Assembly (NCBI GenBank): GCA_947498595.1
Contig: CANMKX010000006.1
Span: forward strand, 142,517 to 206,516
Direction of reading: 5' to 3'
Source of the DNA: an uncultured Aquimarina sp.
Lineage (GTDB): Bacteria > Bacteroidota > Bacteroidia > Flavobacteriales > Flavobacteriaceae
Length of the DNA stretch: 64,000 bases
In this document: one piece after another, positions 34,928 to 44,926 of the stretch
Layout: every line of letters starts with the position of its first letter
Numbering within the stretch: position 1 is the stretch's first letter
The notes under the pieces: generated by a model
Seen by the model: the letters and a program-made list of their open reading frames with translations, nothing else
Databases searched by the model: none
What the model was told of the DNA's origin: nothing
Position numbers and translations under genes: made by a program

Positions 34928-36673
34928 TTATCTAATGATTAATTTTTTAGTAGCTATTTTGTTGTTTTCTTGAGAAAATTGAACAAGATAAACACCAGCA
35001 GCTAAATCAGAAGTTTGAACTTTTGAGTTGTTTACTCTTGCAGAAAGAACTTCTTTACCGATGATGTTAAAAATTTTGATATCCACGTTTTCATTTCCAG
35101 TAGCAAAGTTAATCTCACCAGTAGTAGATGGATTAGGATACATAGTAATTGCATTACCATTTACTGTAAAATCATTTGTACTTAAGAAAGCTGCGATATC
35201 CGCTGCATTTCTTGCTGTAATAAAATGGCTAACAGTACCAGATGATTCTCTAGTGTTTATAATTCCAGTGATATTCTGTGCATCAGTACTGATCGTTTCA
35301 CCAATATAATCTATATCAAAGAATGTAGCTCTAAAGTTGAAGTTATCAGAGTTTTGAGTTAAAGCATAAGTAGTTCCATTAACCCATGTTGCATCAGTTG
35401 TATTATCAATAGTAACTTCTGTTACTCTAACTAATTCTGATTCATAATTTTCAGGAGTAGCAGTTAATTGAGCTAATGTAACTTCTTGAGGAGTTATAGT
35501 ATTACTTGTAGTAGAAGCTGCTCCAGGATCTTCTGAAGGGATGAATTGCTTAGACCCACCAAAAGAAGATAATCTTCCTGTAATTCCTGTAATTCCATCA
35601 GCAACCGAGTAAGTAGTTGTAATAGCACCATCATTATCATCAATTAAAATAGCACCAGTACTATCTTCAATGAATTTTTGATTTCTGAAAGTTTGTTGGA
35701 ATGTTAAAATAGCTTCTCCAGTTAAGGTATAATAATCACCTTCTGTACCTGCTCTTAAAGCTGCAATAGTATTTACGCTTGTTGGTGATGCTACAGAAAA
35801 GTTAACAGTTTGTAAAACTTGAGGAGATAATGATCCTCCAGCATTTTTTAATTCTAAAGTTACAGTATAAGACTCTCCGTTTGTAACTGTAATAGCAATA
35901 GGACTTGTTGTAGTATTGGTAGGAGTTCCTCCGTTAACAATATATTCAACAACATTATCTCCTGTAAGATCAAAATTACTTGTTGTAAAATTAACGTCTA
36001 CTGAAGTTGTACCAGGAACAAAAACTGTTGAACCTACACTTGCTGTTAATGCAGGAGTCGCAGAAGCTCCAATCCAAGCACCAGGATCAAAAATACCAGG
36101 AGCGTCTTGTGCAGCATTAGTGTGTGTTGTACAACCACCTACAGCGCTATCAGCCCATATATTCCATTCTGCATCTGTCCAAGTAGTATTTGCAGTAGTA
36201 ACACTTGCTTTACGTTCAGCTCTACCATCTTCAAACTCATGACATGTACCACTACCATCTTCTGTAGGAACTCCAAAAATATCAACTAATGTGTCCATAT
36301 TGTTGAAAAGACCTATTTGATCATCTCCATTACTATCAGCAGGACCAGCAGTACCTCCTTCTAAATTAGCAGCAACACCATAAGCAGCTAAAAAAGCATC
36401 TGCATTAGCAGCAATAGTAGCAAATGCACCATCTGAAAGAGTACCTAGAGGAGTTAAATCGATTTGACTCGTTGTAGTAGTGTTACCGTTAGTCCATCGT
36501 CTTAATTCCCATCCTGTTAAGTCAACATCACCACCACTGATATTATATATTTCAACATATCTAGTATTAGCAGCTCCTGTACTGTTATTGGGATCAGCTA
36601 TTTCAGTGATTATAATCTGTCCAAAAGAAATAGACGAGATTAATAAAAATAATAAAAGGGTAATTTTTTTCAT
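34928..36673 (-). CDS. T9SS-secreted lamin-tail-domain protein
   Basis: 581-residue exported protein. Signal peptide MKKITLLLFLLISSISFGQ; residues about 20-150 are a lamin-tail domain (IIITEIADPNNSTGAANTRYVEIYN, DLTGWELRRWT); about 205-295 an Ig-like segment; about 300-500 an OB-like region resembling DUF5689 (GDYYTLTGEAILTF, FIEDSTGAILIDDN, ITGRLSSFGG). The last ~75 residues are a type IX sorting domain (MYPNPSTTGEINF ... AAGVYLVQFSQENNKIATKKLI). Probably a surface-attached or released adhesin-like or nuclease-accessory protein. Followed by other outer-membrane genes on the same strand. Confidence 0.88.
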   Translation of the reverse strand: MKKITLLLFLLISSISFGQIIITEIADPNNSTGAANTRYVEIYNISGGDVDLTGWELRRWTNGNTTTTSQIDLTPLGTLSDGAFATIAANADAFLAAYGVAANLEGGTAGPADSNGDDQIGLFNNMDTLVDIFGVPTEDGSGTCHEFEDGRAERKASVTTANTTWTDAEWNIWADSAVGGCTTHTNAAQDAPGIFDPGAWIGASATPALTASVGSTVFVPGTTSVDVNFTTSNFDLTGDNVVEYIVNGGTPTNTTTSPIAITVTNGESYTVTLELKNAGGSLSPQVLQTVNFSVASPTSVNTIAALRAGTEGDYYTLTGEAILTFQQTFRNQKFIEDSTGAILIDDNDGAITTTYSVADGITGITGRLSSFGGSKQFIPSEDPGAASTTSNTITPQEVTLAQLTATPENYESELVRVTEVTIDNTTDATWVNGTTYALTQNSDNFNFRATFFDIDYIGETISTDAQNITGIINTRESSGTVSHFITARNAADIAAFLSTNDFTVNGNAITMYPNPSTTGEINFATGNENVDIKIFNIIGKEVLSARVNNSKVQTSDLAAGVYLVQFSQENNKIATKKLIIR

Positions 36674-36777
36674 ACTTCTGTGTTTTAATTCCGAGCGCTA
36701 AAATAAGCAATCACAAATATAAAACGCAAAATATGAGGCAACTGAGGTTGATTTAACCTTAAAATAACATAGAGAAA

Positions 36778-37119
36778 TTAACGAACTACCAGTTTCCTGG
36801 TAGCTGTTTTTTCTTTTTCTTTTAATTTTATAATATAAACGCCTGGTTTTAAGGAAGAAATGTTGAGCTCATTTGAAGTGAGTATTTTGAACAATATTCT
36901 TTTTCCTAGGACGTTATATATTTCTACACGCTTTGTCAATGCTTTAGTAGAATTGATATAAATTTTATTAGAAGTTGTTGGATTAGGATAAATAGATAAT
37001 CCTTCTATTGATTGATCGGGCGATATTTGATTAGAATACCTAGCCTGTCCTTGCATCTCTTGCGAAAAGCAAAGAAATGATATACAGGCGATTAAGATAA
37101 ATGGGTAGATTTTTTTCAT
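36778..37119 (-). CDS. Small T9SS sorting-domain protein
   Basis: 113-residue protein consisting almost only of a signal peptide (MKKIYPFILIACISFLCFS) and a type IX C-terminal sorting domain: LSIYPNPTTSNKIYI, KRVEIYNVLGKRIL, LKPGVYIIKLKEKEKTATRKLVVR. With only about 25 residues between them it has no room for another folded domain. It may be a stand-alone cargo tag or a gene remnant. Lies between the lamin-tail protein and the beta-helix lipoprotein. Confidence 0.85.
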   Translation of the reverse strand: MKKIYPFILIACISFLCFSQEMQGQARYSNQISPDQSIEGLSIYPNPTTSNKIYINSTKALTKRVEIYNVLGKRILFKILTSNELNISSLKPGVYIIKLKEKEKTATRKLVVR

Positions 37120-37174
37120 ATACTAAAAATTCGGGGTAATAAAGATACGACAATATTTTAACATTTAGAACAAA

Positions 37175-37203
37175 AAAAACCGCCCAAGTTAGGCGGTTTT
37201 TAC
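37175..37203. terminator. Terminator downstream of the beta-helix lipoprotein gene
   Basis: Arms AAAAACCGCC (37175-37184) and GGCGGTTTTT (37192-37201), 7-base loop. On the minus strand it ends the TonB receptor/lipoprotein unit. Confidence 0.85.
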
Positions 37204-37243
37204 TGTTGTGTATGTTATGGTTTTATTATAAAATCAAGAAGCT

Positions 37244-38413
37244 TTAATTGCGTGTCCAACCAGAATTCCAGTTATCGTATTCTGCTCCTGTAGCTGTTCC
37301 TTCTCCCATGAAGAAATCACTTTCAGAAAAAGTAGCTCCTGTATCATTTTTAAGTTTTAATGTGATATCATTAAAAGTAATGTTTGTAACTGCAGTATCA
37401 TTATCAAGTACTCCTTGACCAGTTGGGCTATCTCCAGCGTCACCATCAAGGTCAAAACCTTCTTCAAATCCTGTTAAAACAACATTGTTGAATACAGCTC
37501 TAGTACCTGCTCTTAGACGTATCGATTCGTTTTCGTTAGAAGACCCTCTCCCTAAGATTGTTAAGTTGTTTATGCTTGGAGCTGACCAAAAAAGAGGGCT
37601 AGAATTATTTCCTATATCAGTATTATAACCATCAGCTTCAATTCCTTTATCATGAGATGCTCTATGCTCAATATATACATTTGTTAATGTACCAGTAAAC
37701 CCTTCTGTCCAATCTACAGAATCATCTTGTGCTCCAACAACAGAAATGTAGCTAGCATTAACAGTTCCTCCAAAGAATTCGATCCCATCATCTTTAGCCT
37801 CAAAAGCTTGAATGAATTCGATTGTAGTTCCATTTCCAACTCCATAGAAAGAAAATCCGTTATTCTCAGATGAAGCATCAGCACTACCTCCAGAATATTC
37901 TACACGTACATATCTTAAAATTCCAGAATTATCATTTGCTATGTTACCTCCATATGGTAACCCTCCAATTTCAGAAGTAGATGTAGCATCTCCTCCTGCA
38001 ACAGAATTAATGGGTGCTTTTCCTAAAATAATAATACCTCCCCAATCTCCTGGGTTAGGTGTAGAAGAACCTGAAGTAAAAACAATAGGATTACTAGAAG
38101 TTCCTTCTGCTAATATTGTTGCTCCTTGTTGAACTGCAACATACACATCTGCTCCAGAAGCAGCTTTGATTACTGCACCAGGATTAATAGTTAATGTTCT
38201 TCCTGCTGGTACAATAAGAGCACTCCCTAAAGTATATTCTTGATTAGTATCCAGAGTAAGGTCAGAGGTTAATGTACCTCCAATAGTATTACCTGAAGTA
38301 TCACTACCACCGCCGTTTTGATTGATAACAACGTCAGCTGTATCATCATTTGCACATCCAACGATTAATGTTGAAGCAGCAAAAAGACCTAAAAGAAATT
38401 TACTAGTTTTCAT
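37244..38413 (-). CDS. Beta-helix outer-membrane lipoprotein, partner of the TonB receptor
   Basis: 389-residue lipoprotein: lipobox STLIVGC (Cys20). The body has right-handed beta-helix character (LTINPGAVIKAASGADVYVAVQ, GDWGGIIILGKAPIN, LRYVRVEYSGG, IEFFGGTVNASYISVVGAQDDSVDWTEGF) with short repeating strands and Asn/Gly turns. Such proteins are frequently misnamed transporters. Adjacent downstream of a TonB receptor gene on the same strand (23 bases), so it is probably the receptor's surface ligand-binding partner. Ligand unknown. Confidence 0.82.
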   Translation of the reverse strand: MKTSKFLLGLFAASTLIVGCANDDTADVVINQNGGGSDTSGNTIGGTLTSDLTLDTNQEYTLGSALIVPAGRTLTINPGAVIKAASGADVYVAVQQGATILAEGTSSNPIVFTSGSSTPNPGDWGGIIILGKAPINSVAGGDATSTSEIGGLPYGGNIANDNSGILRYVRVEYSGGSADASSENNGFSFYGVGNGTTIEFIQAFEAKDDGIEFFGGTVNASYISVVGAQDDSVDWTEGFTGTLTNVYIEHRASHDKGIEADGYNTDIGNNSSPLFWSAPSINNLTILGRGSSNENESIRLRAGTRAVFNNVVLTGFEEGFDLDGDAGDSPTGQGVLDNDTAVTNITFNDITLKLKNDTGATFSESDFFMGEGTATGAEYDNWNSGWTRN

Positions 38414-38436
38414 AATTGTGTTGATTTAATAGCTGT

Positions 38437-41220
38437 TTAAAATTTATATTTCATTTGTAAACCAATATTGATCCCTCTTTTGTATGAAGAAGTAAGGACA
38501 TCTCCTTGAGAAGTATTTTCTCTTATATACTCAATAGATGGATCTAATATATTTTTAATGCTTGTGTTGATTTCTAAGTGTTTTCCGATCTTATTTTTCC
38601 ATATAAAATCAAGAGTAGGAACTCCTTTTTCGATAATATTACCTAGTTGTCCAGATCCTAAAGCGTCGATACGATCTGAAAAATAAGAGAATACTAGGTT
38701 AGCGATTGGTTTGTAATCTCCAAATGTTGGACTATAATTGATATCCGCATTAATTAACCAAGGAGAGGCTCCTTGAAGTTCGTCATTATCGCGATCAAAA
38801 GTTGTACTAAAAGTTCCTTGAGTACTTTTTAAATCTTGTCTTGTATATGTATAAGTAGTGTTAAAACCAGTAGACAATATGTTATTTTCATCCTCGTCTC
38901 TTATTAAAGCTTTTCTTACCTCTAACTCAAGGCCAAGTACTTCAGCTTTGTCTCCAGTTCTAAAAAAACGTTGAGTACCTGTTGCATCATTTGCTACAAC
39001 AAGATTGATAGGATCATTAATTTGCTTGGCAAAAGTTCCAAAAGAAAGGAGCTCACCTTTTGATAAAAACCATTCATATTTTAAATCTAAATTAATAATA
39101 CTTGAAAACGCAGGATCATTTAATAAATCAGGATTACCTCCAACACGTTTTGTTACATCTTCATAAACAAAAGGAGCAACTTCTTTAAATTCAGGATTAG
39201 AAACGGTTCTACTAACTGAGAAACGTAAATTTTGATTTTCTTGCAATGCATATTTAATGTTTAAACTAGGTAGTAAAAACAATTCATCTGCTGCTCTAGA
39301 ACCAGGATCTGTAGCAGGAAGATTAATTACGTTATAATCGATTTCTTGATCAAACAATTCAACTCTGAAACCAGGAACAAATGTCCATTTTTCGCCATAT
39401 TTATAAACAGCATCAGCATATGTAGCATGAACGTTTAAAAGACCATTATACGTATTTTCAGGTGCACCAGGCAAATTAGTATTACCAAGTCCATTAATAG
39501 GATCTAAGCCTCTAAATACAACAGTGTTGAAAACAGTTCCTATGTTTTCTTGCGTAAATAAACCATTTAAATTTCTTACATCTCCTACTTCTGTATTAGG
39601 CTGAATAAAATCATATCCATAACGAATGTTTTCAAAATCTCTTTCTTTTCTTCGTCCGTTATATCCAAAATTAAAAGTTAAATCTTCAGATTTTTCATAA
39701 TTAAGATTTATGCGCGCATTAATTTCATCATCTGTGATATCTTGAAAATAGCGTTGATTGTCAAAGGCGATATTGTTGAAAAATGTACCATTAGTATTTG
39801 GATCATTATCCAATTCAAGATCATAACGTTCAACACTAATACGTTTACGATCTGGTTGTCTTGATAAAACTCGGTTATAACCAATTCCCCAGTCTAATTT
39901 TAATTTTTCAGAAAATCTATTGTTACCAGTTAATTGATTAACATAAATCATGTCTTGATCAAATTGTACATTTGATTGATAAAATCCTCTATCTGTATCA
40001 ACAATAGCATCACGATTAGAACCTAACCCTTTAGTACCATAATATCCAACTTCATCTGTAGCATCATTAATAAATAAAGAGTTGAATTTTATTTTATGAT
40101 CACTATTAATTTTATAACCAATAGAAGCTAATGCCGTTGTATTTCGACTATATTCGTATTCCTCAATATTAGGGAAACGTTTTTTTGCAACTGTAGTAAA
40201 ATCAACAGCAGTACCCTCTCTATATTCGTAAGCATTACTAAAAGATGCAGTAGCAAGGAAACTAATTCGAGACTCTTCTCCAATATTCCAAGATTTTCCT
40301 CCAGAAATACTTCCTGATACACCTACAGAACCATCAGTGTTTTGAGCATCAACACCGTGAGATAGAATTACAGCATACGGGTTGTTTTGATAGCGATTGT
40401 AGAATCCAAAGAAACCAGTACCTTCACTTTTTACAAAAGTTTCACCAACAGAGTTTGTGTTAACAACAGAACCTAAATCAACGTTGATAAAGAAATCTCC
40501 AGAATGTTCTTTAGAAAGAATGTCAACATTACCAGCAGCAAAATCACCATAAAAATTAGCTGCATATGTTTTACTAACACCAATATTTTTTATGATATCA
40601 GAATTAAAAAGATTTAAATCGATGTTCTTTTTCTCGATATTATTAGAAGGTAATGGTAAACCGTTTAAAGTTGTATTTAAATAACGATCTCCTAAACCTC
40701 TTACATATACATTTCCGCCTCCTTGTTGTTTAGAGATACCAGAGATTTTTGATACAGCAGCAGCAGCATCACTTACTCCTTTTCTAGATAACTCCTCAGC
40801 ACCAATACTTTGTTTTATTGTAACAGCTTTTTTCTGTTCTAATAACAAAGCTGTTTCACGTTCTCTACTTGTTCGAACTTTAATAACAACATCTTCAAGT
40901 TGAGCAGCTGTAGCAGCCAATCCAAGATTAATTACCGTATTTTTGTTTGCTTCAATAATTACATCCGAAATTTGTTTTGTTTCGTATCCAGTAAAGCTAA
41001 ATTCTAAAGTATATGTTCCTACAGGAATATTTTCTATAGAATACAAACCATCAAAATCAGAGGTGGTTCCTTTAGTTGTACCTTTTATTACAATATTGGC
41101 AAAAGGTAAAGGTTGATCATTGGTTTCTTTATCAAGAAGTTTTCCACTAATTGAGCCAGTTTCTTGAGCGAAATTTATCGCGAAAACAAACAATGCGATA
41201 ACGGTAATTATTTTTTTCAT
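38437..41220 (-). CDS. TonB-dependent outer-membrane receptor
   Basis: 927-residue receptor. Signal peptide MKKIITVIALFVFAINFAQ, N-terminal carboxypeptidase-regulatory-like domain (SISGKLLDKETNDQPLPFANIVIKGTTKG ...; about residues 22-105), plug domain with GISKQQGGGNVYVRGLGDRYLNTTLNGLPLP, and a 22-strand-type barrel ending NIGLQMKYKF, with the terminal aromatic residue needed for insertion. Imports an unknown large substrate with TonB energy. Lies upstream of the beta-helix lipoprotein and divergent from the two-component pair. Confidence 0.93.
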   Translation of the reverse strand: MKKIITVIALFVFAINFAQETGSISGKLLDKETNDQPLPFANIVIKGTTKGTTSDFDGLYSIENIPVGTYTLEFSFTGYETKQISDVIIEANKNTVINLGLAATAAQLEDVVIKVRTSRERETALLLEQKKAVTIKQSIGAEELSRKGVSDAAAAVSKISGISKQQGGGNVYVRGLGDRYLNTTLNGLPLPSNNIEKKNIDLNLFNSDIIKNIGVSKTYAANFYGDFAAGNVDILSKEHSGDFFINVDLGSVVNTNSVGETFVKSEGTGFFGFYNRYQNNPYAVILSHGVDAQNTDGSVGVSGSISGGKSWNIGEESRISFLATASFSNAYEYREGTAVDFTTVAKKRFPNIEEYEYSRNTTALASIGYKINSDHKIKFNSLFINDATDEVGYYGTKGLGSNRDAIVDTDRGFYQSNVQFDQDMIYVNQLTGNNRFSEKLKLDWGIGYNRVLSRQPDRKRISVERYDLELDNDPNTNGTFFNNIAFDNQRYFQDITDDEINARINLNYEKSEDLTFNFGYNGRRKERDFENIRYGYDFIQPNTEVGDVRNLNGLFTQENIGTVFNTVVFRGLDPINGLGNTNLPGAPENTYNGLLNVHATYADAVYKYGEKWTFVPGFRVELFDQEIDYNVINLPATDPGSRAADELFLLPSLNIKYALQENQNLRFSVSRTVSNPEFKEVAPFVYEDVTKRVGGNPDLLNDPAFSSIINLDLKYEWFLSKGELLSFGTFAKQINDPINLVVANDATGTQRFFRTGDKAEVLGLELEVRKALIRDEDENNILSTGFNTTYTYTRQDLKSTQGTFSTTFDRDNDELQGASPWLINADINYSPTFGDYKPIANLVFSYFSDRIDALGSGQLGNIIEKGVPTLDFIWKNKIGKHLEINTSIKNILDPSIEYIRENTSQGDVLTSSYKRGINIGLQMKYKF

Positions 41221-41399
41221 TTTAGTGATATTCTGTAATTTGGCGCAAAGGAAAGGAGTAATGCGATTACTTTCAGAAATACGGCATTATTTATCTGTAA
41301 TGATAATGTTAGGGAATTGTTATCAACTATTTTTGATTTAAAAGGATACATTTTTAGTAGTATATTAGCCTCAGAAGAGATTCTAAAACAACATACCAA

Positions 41400-42083
41400 A
41401 TGAATAAAAAAGATATTACAATATTATTAGTTGATGATGAACCAGATATTTTGGAGATTGTTGGCTATAACCTTACGGCAGAGGGGTATACGGTGGTTAC
41501 TGCCGATAATGGAAATAAAGCAATACGCATTGCAAAAAAGAAAAAACCGCACCTTATTATACTAGATGTAATGATGCCAGAAATGGATGGTATTGAAGCA
41601 TGTGAGAATATTAGAAAGATACCAGAATTAGAAGATACAATAATTACATTTTTAACGGCAAGAGGAGAAGATTATTCTCAAGTAGCAGGTTTTGATGCAG
41701 GTGCAGATGATTATATCACAAAACCTATAAAACCGAAAGTATTAGTAAGCAAGGTTAAGGCATTGTTAAGGAGAATAAAAGAAGATACAAATTCGGATAA
41801 TGTAGTTAAAATAGGAGATCTTATTATTAATAGAGATGAGTATAAGATCATAAAAGATGAGAAAGAATTAGTATTGCCTCGAAAAGAGTTTGAATTATTA
41901 TCATTACTAGCGTCTAAGCCAGGAAAGGTATTTAAAAGAGAAGATATTCTGGATAAAGTATGGGGTAATGAAGTAATTGTAGGAGGGAGAACGATTGATG
42001 TACATATTCGAAAACTTAGAGAGAAAATTGGAGACGAAAGTTTTAAGACAATAAAAGGAGTAGGATATAAGTTTGTTGTATAA
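41400..42083 (+). CDS. OmpR/PhoB-family response regulator
   Basis: 227-residue regulator. The receiver domain has ILLVDDEPDILEI (acidic pocket), the phosphoacceptor Asp in LIILDVMMPEMDG, TFLTARGED and DYITKPIKP; the C-terminal winged helix carries LPRKEFELLSLLASKPGKVFKREDIL and GRTIDVHIRKLREKIG. ATG overlaps none; the partner kinase begins immediately after the stop. It is divergent from the TonB receptor gene, and controls it by position as an inference. Confidence 0.95.
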   Translation: MNKKDITILLVDDEPDILEIVGYNLTAEGYTVVTADNGNKAIRIAKKKKPHLIILDVMMPEMDGIEACENIRKIPELEDTIITFLTARGEDYSQVAGFDAGADDYITKPIKPKVLVSKVKALLRRIKEDTNSDNVVKIGDLIINRDEYKIIKDEKELVLPRKEFELLSLLASKPGKVFKREDILDKVWGNEVIVGGRTIDVHIRKLREKIGDESFKTIKGVGYKFVV

Positions 42084-43148
42084 ATGGCAGGTAATTTTAA
42101 AAAAACATATAGATTTGCTTTTAGAACATCTCTATATATCACCTTAATATTAACGCTCTTGTTGAGCGTTTTTTTGTATATCCAATCAGCAATAAATAAT
42201 TATATGATTATTACGTTTGCTGTGATTTCTTATGTAACATCATTTTTTATTATTCAATATCGAGTAGAAAAATTTATCTATAAAAGAGTAAAGAAAATCT
42301 ATGATGATGTTACAATTTTGGATGCAGATGATTTTCATCAAAAACCAATAACTACAGACATGTCTACGTTGACCAAAGAAGTGCAAAAATTTGCTTTGGA
42401 TAAAAAAACAGAGATTGAGGCGTTAAACGTGAGAGAGAATTATCGAAAAGATTTTATGGGGAATATTTCCCATGAACTAAAAACACCATTATTTACAGTA
42501 CAAGGATATGTGTTAACATTGTTAGATGGAGCGATGGATGATGAGGTAGTTCGTAAAAAATATTTAGAAAGAGCTAGTAAAGGAGTCGAGAGGTTGATTT
42601 ATATAGTAAATGATCTGGATATGATTAATAAGTTAGAAGTTGGAGATCTTAACCTTGCTATTGAAACATTTAATATTGTAGAATTGACGCAAAGCGTATT
42701 TGATTTGTTAGAAATGAAAGCGTCAAAAAAGAATATTACGTTGACTTTTGATATGGATTACGAAAATCCAATATGGGTATCAGCTGATAAACAAAGAATC
42801 CAGCAAGTTTTGACAAATCTAGTTGTTAATTCAATTAAATATGGTAAAGAAGACGGGACTACAGAAGTGAGTATCGAAAACTTAATAAAAAATAAAGTAA
42901 TAGTAAGGGTTACAGATAATGGAGAAGGGATTGCAGAAGAATATATCCCTCGGTTATTTGAACGCTTTTTTAGAGTAGATAAAAGTGGATCTAGAAGAGA
43001 AGGAGGATCAGGGTTAGGATTGTCTATTGTTAAACATATTATAGAAGCTCATCAAGAAAGGATTTATATTGAAAGTGATTTTGGAGTAGGAAGTGAATTT
43101 TCATTTACGATGGAAAAGGTTGAAAAGCCTACTGAAATCGACACTTGA
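42084..43148 (+). CDS. PhoR-like membrane histidine kinase
   Basis: 354-residue kinase with two N-terminal membrane helices (about residues 15-35 and 42-60) and almost no periplasmic loop, like phosphate-sensing PhoR. The H-box MGNISHELKTPLFTVQGYVL, N-box LVVNSIKYG, G1 VTDNGEGIAEEYIPRLFERFFRVD and G2 GGSGLGLSIVKHI are all present. It starts on the base after the regulator's stop, so the pair is co-translated. Tail overlaps the convergent glycosyltransferase gene by about 48 bases. Confidence 0.94.
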   Translation: MAGNFKKTYRFAFRTSLYITLILTLLLSVFLYIQSAINNYMIITFAVISYVTSFFIIQYRVEKFIYKRVKKIYDDVTILDADDFHQKPITTDMSTLTKEVQKFALDKKTEIEALNVRENYRKDFMGNISHELKTPLFTVQGYVLTLLDGAMDDEVVRKKYLERASKGVERLIYIVNDLDMINKLEVGDLNLAIETFNIVELTQSVFDLLEMKASKKNITLTFDMDYENPIWVSADKQRIQQVLTNLVVNSIKYGKEDGTTEVSIENLIKNKVIVRVTDNGEGIAEEYIPRLFERFFRVDKSGSRREGGSGLGLSIVKHIIEAHQERIYIESDFGVGSEFSFTMEKVEKPTEIDT

Positions 43149-44152
43149 ATTGAAATTTTTTAAACCAGTATATTCAGATACTAAATTAAGATGTTTTAAT
43201 GAAAATTGATTTTGTTTACAAGTAGGAGCTATTCTCATTTTAGACAGTCGATTTGCAATATATTCTTGTTCAAATTGACCTGGAGTAGGTATGAAAAAAG
43301 CCTTTTTCTGTAGTTTAGCTAAATCCATAACTGTCGTATATCCAGATCTAGATAGTATAAATTCGCTGCTGTTAATGGCATTTTCAAGCTCTTTACCAAG
43401 CATGAAATTATAAATTGTAATAGAGTCAAGTGTAGAAATGTGTTGCTTTTTTTCGATGATTCCACGAATGAATAGAATTTTTTTGTGGAGTTTTTTAATT
43501 CTTTTAAAAGTTTTTCTTCAAGCATGGTACGTTGCGGCTCAGGACCAGAAAGCAGCACCATAATATCATTTTTGATAGGTAGATCGTGATATTCAAAACG
43601 ACTTAAAGGACCTAAGTATTCAACATTTTTTTTTGTTTTTTTTGGATGCCCAAGCTTACCACTTAAATTTTGAGAAGTAGCTGTATCAGGAACCCAACAG
43701 GCATTAAATTTATTAATGTATTTGCTATGTAGCTTTGTACTGATTTTGGTTGTATTACCGGTAAGAACAGTTAGCTGATGAGTAATAAACACCGAAGGAA
43801 CTTTTTTGTGATAAACTCCCATGCGATTGTCAGAAATAATACCATGATATATATCCGAAGAAATGATTTTTTTAATAACTTTTCTCTCAGATTGAATTGC
43901 TTTTACGATTTTTGGACTGTTGAAAAACATTTTGAATTTAAAAAAACTACCTTTTTTGGCATATTTTATGTTATAAGATGGTAAGTCAATCGTCTTGAGT
44001 GTAGGGAATTCTTTTTGTAATAATGCTAACGCATCTCCATCAGATGCTATTACAGGAATAAAACCTTCTTGTATAAGAGCATTTATGATAGGGATACAGC
44101 GAGTAGCATGACCAAGTCCCCAATTAAGAGGAGCAACAAGAATTTTTTTCAT
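43101..44152 (-). pseudogene. Glycosyltransferase (GT28/MurG-like) with a frameshift
   Basis: Reading from 44152 the protein begins MKKILVAPLNWGLGHATRC, has VIASDGDALALLQKEFP, PSVFITHQL and GPLSRFEY, typical of the MurG/UDP-glycosyltransferase-like proteins of Flavobacteriia. At about 43484 the frame is lost in a run of seven A (minus strand; T7 at 43478-43484). One more A would continue it as KKILFIRGIIEKKQH and then FMLGKELENAINSSEFILSRSGYTTVMDLA, the expected C-terminal nucleotide-sugar site. So this is one gene split by a single-base deletion, or a homopolymer sequencing error. The ATG at 44152 follows a TTG at 44155. Confidence 0.8.
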
Positions 44153-44240
44153 CAAATCAAAAAATTAATATAGAAAACGAAAGTAAGGGAGTTTGTCAAT
44201 GCATAGATTTCCTTAATTTTACCAAAAAATTAAATAATCT

Positions 44241-44915
44241 GTGGGGAGCAAGAATAAATTAAAGCGGTTCAACGAAAATGAAACTTTTCATAACGTAATT
44301 CAACCAACAAGAGAAGAAGTAATAGAAAATGCTCTTGACTTAAAAGGGAAATGGAGAGAAAAGATATTTAAAAATGATAATCCGATCGTTTTAGAATTAG
44401 GATGCGGAAAAGGAGAGTATACTGTAGGATTAGCAGCACTATATCCAGAAAAAAACTTTATAGGAATAGATATTAAAGGAGCGAGGTTTTGGAGAGGAGC
44501 CAAAACAGCAATCGAAGAAAACATGGATAACGTATGTTTTATACGTACACAAATAGAACTTGTGACTTATATTTTTGATACCAATGAGGTGGATGAAATA
44601 TGGATCACGTTCCCGGATCCACAGATAAAGTATAAGCGTACAAAACACCGTATGACTAATACAGCGTTTTTACAACGATACAAAACAATTTTAAAAGAAG
44701 ACGGAATCATGCATCTTAAGACTGATAGTGAGTTTATGCATGGGTATACTTTAGGATTGTTACATGGAGAAGGACATGAAGTATTATATGCAAATCATGA
44801 TGTATATAAAAACCAAGGAGCACCAGAAGAAGTAATTGCGATTCAAACTTTTTATGAAAAACAATACTTAGAACAAAATAAACCTATAACTTACACGAGA
44901 TTTAAAATCAAGTAA
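44241..44915 (+). CDS. trmB: tRNA (guanine-N7)-methyltransferase TrmB (GTG start)
   Basis: Methylates guanine 46 of tRNAs with S-adenosylmethionine. The 224-residue protein starts GTG (MGSKNKLKRFNENETF, the family's N-terminus, with no ATG near it), then LELGCGKGEYTVGLA for SAM binding, GIDIKGARFWRGAK, and EIWITFPDPQIKYKRTKHRM with the PDP motif. Normal length and motifs. The LysE-type gene follows 11 bases after the stop. Confidence 0.95.
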   Translation: MGSKNKLKRFNENETFHNVIQPTREEVIENALDLKGKWREKIFKNDNPIVLELGCGKGEYTVGLAALYPEKNFIGIDIKGARFWRGAKTAIEENMDNVCFIRTQIELVTYIFDTNEVDEIWITFPDPQIKYKRTKHRMTNTAFLQRYKTILKEDGIMHLKTDSEFMHGYTLGLLHGEGHEVLYANHDVYKNQGAPEEVIAIQTFYEKQYLEQNKPITYTRFKIK

Positions 44916-44926
44916 TTATATCCGAT

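Noticed and set aside
36107..36701. Short open frames on the plus strand within the T9SS gene
   Set aside because: They are low-complexity antisense frames of the Thr/Ala-rich coding sequence and have no protein-like features.
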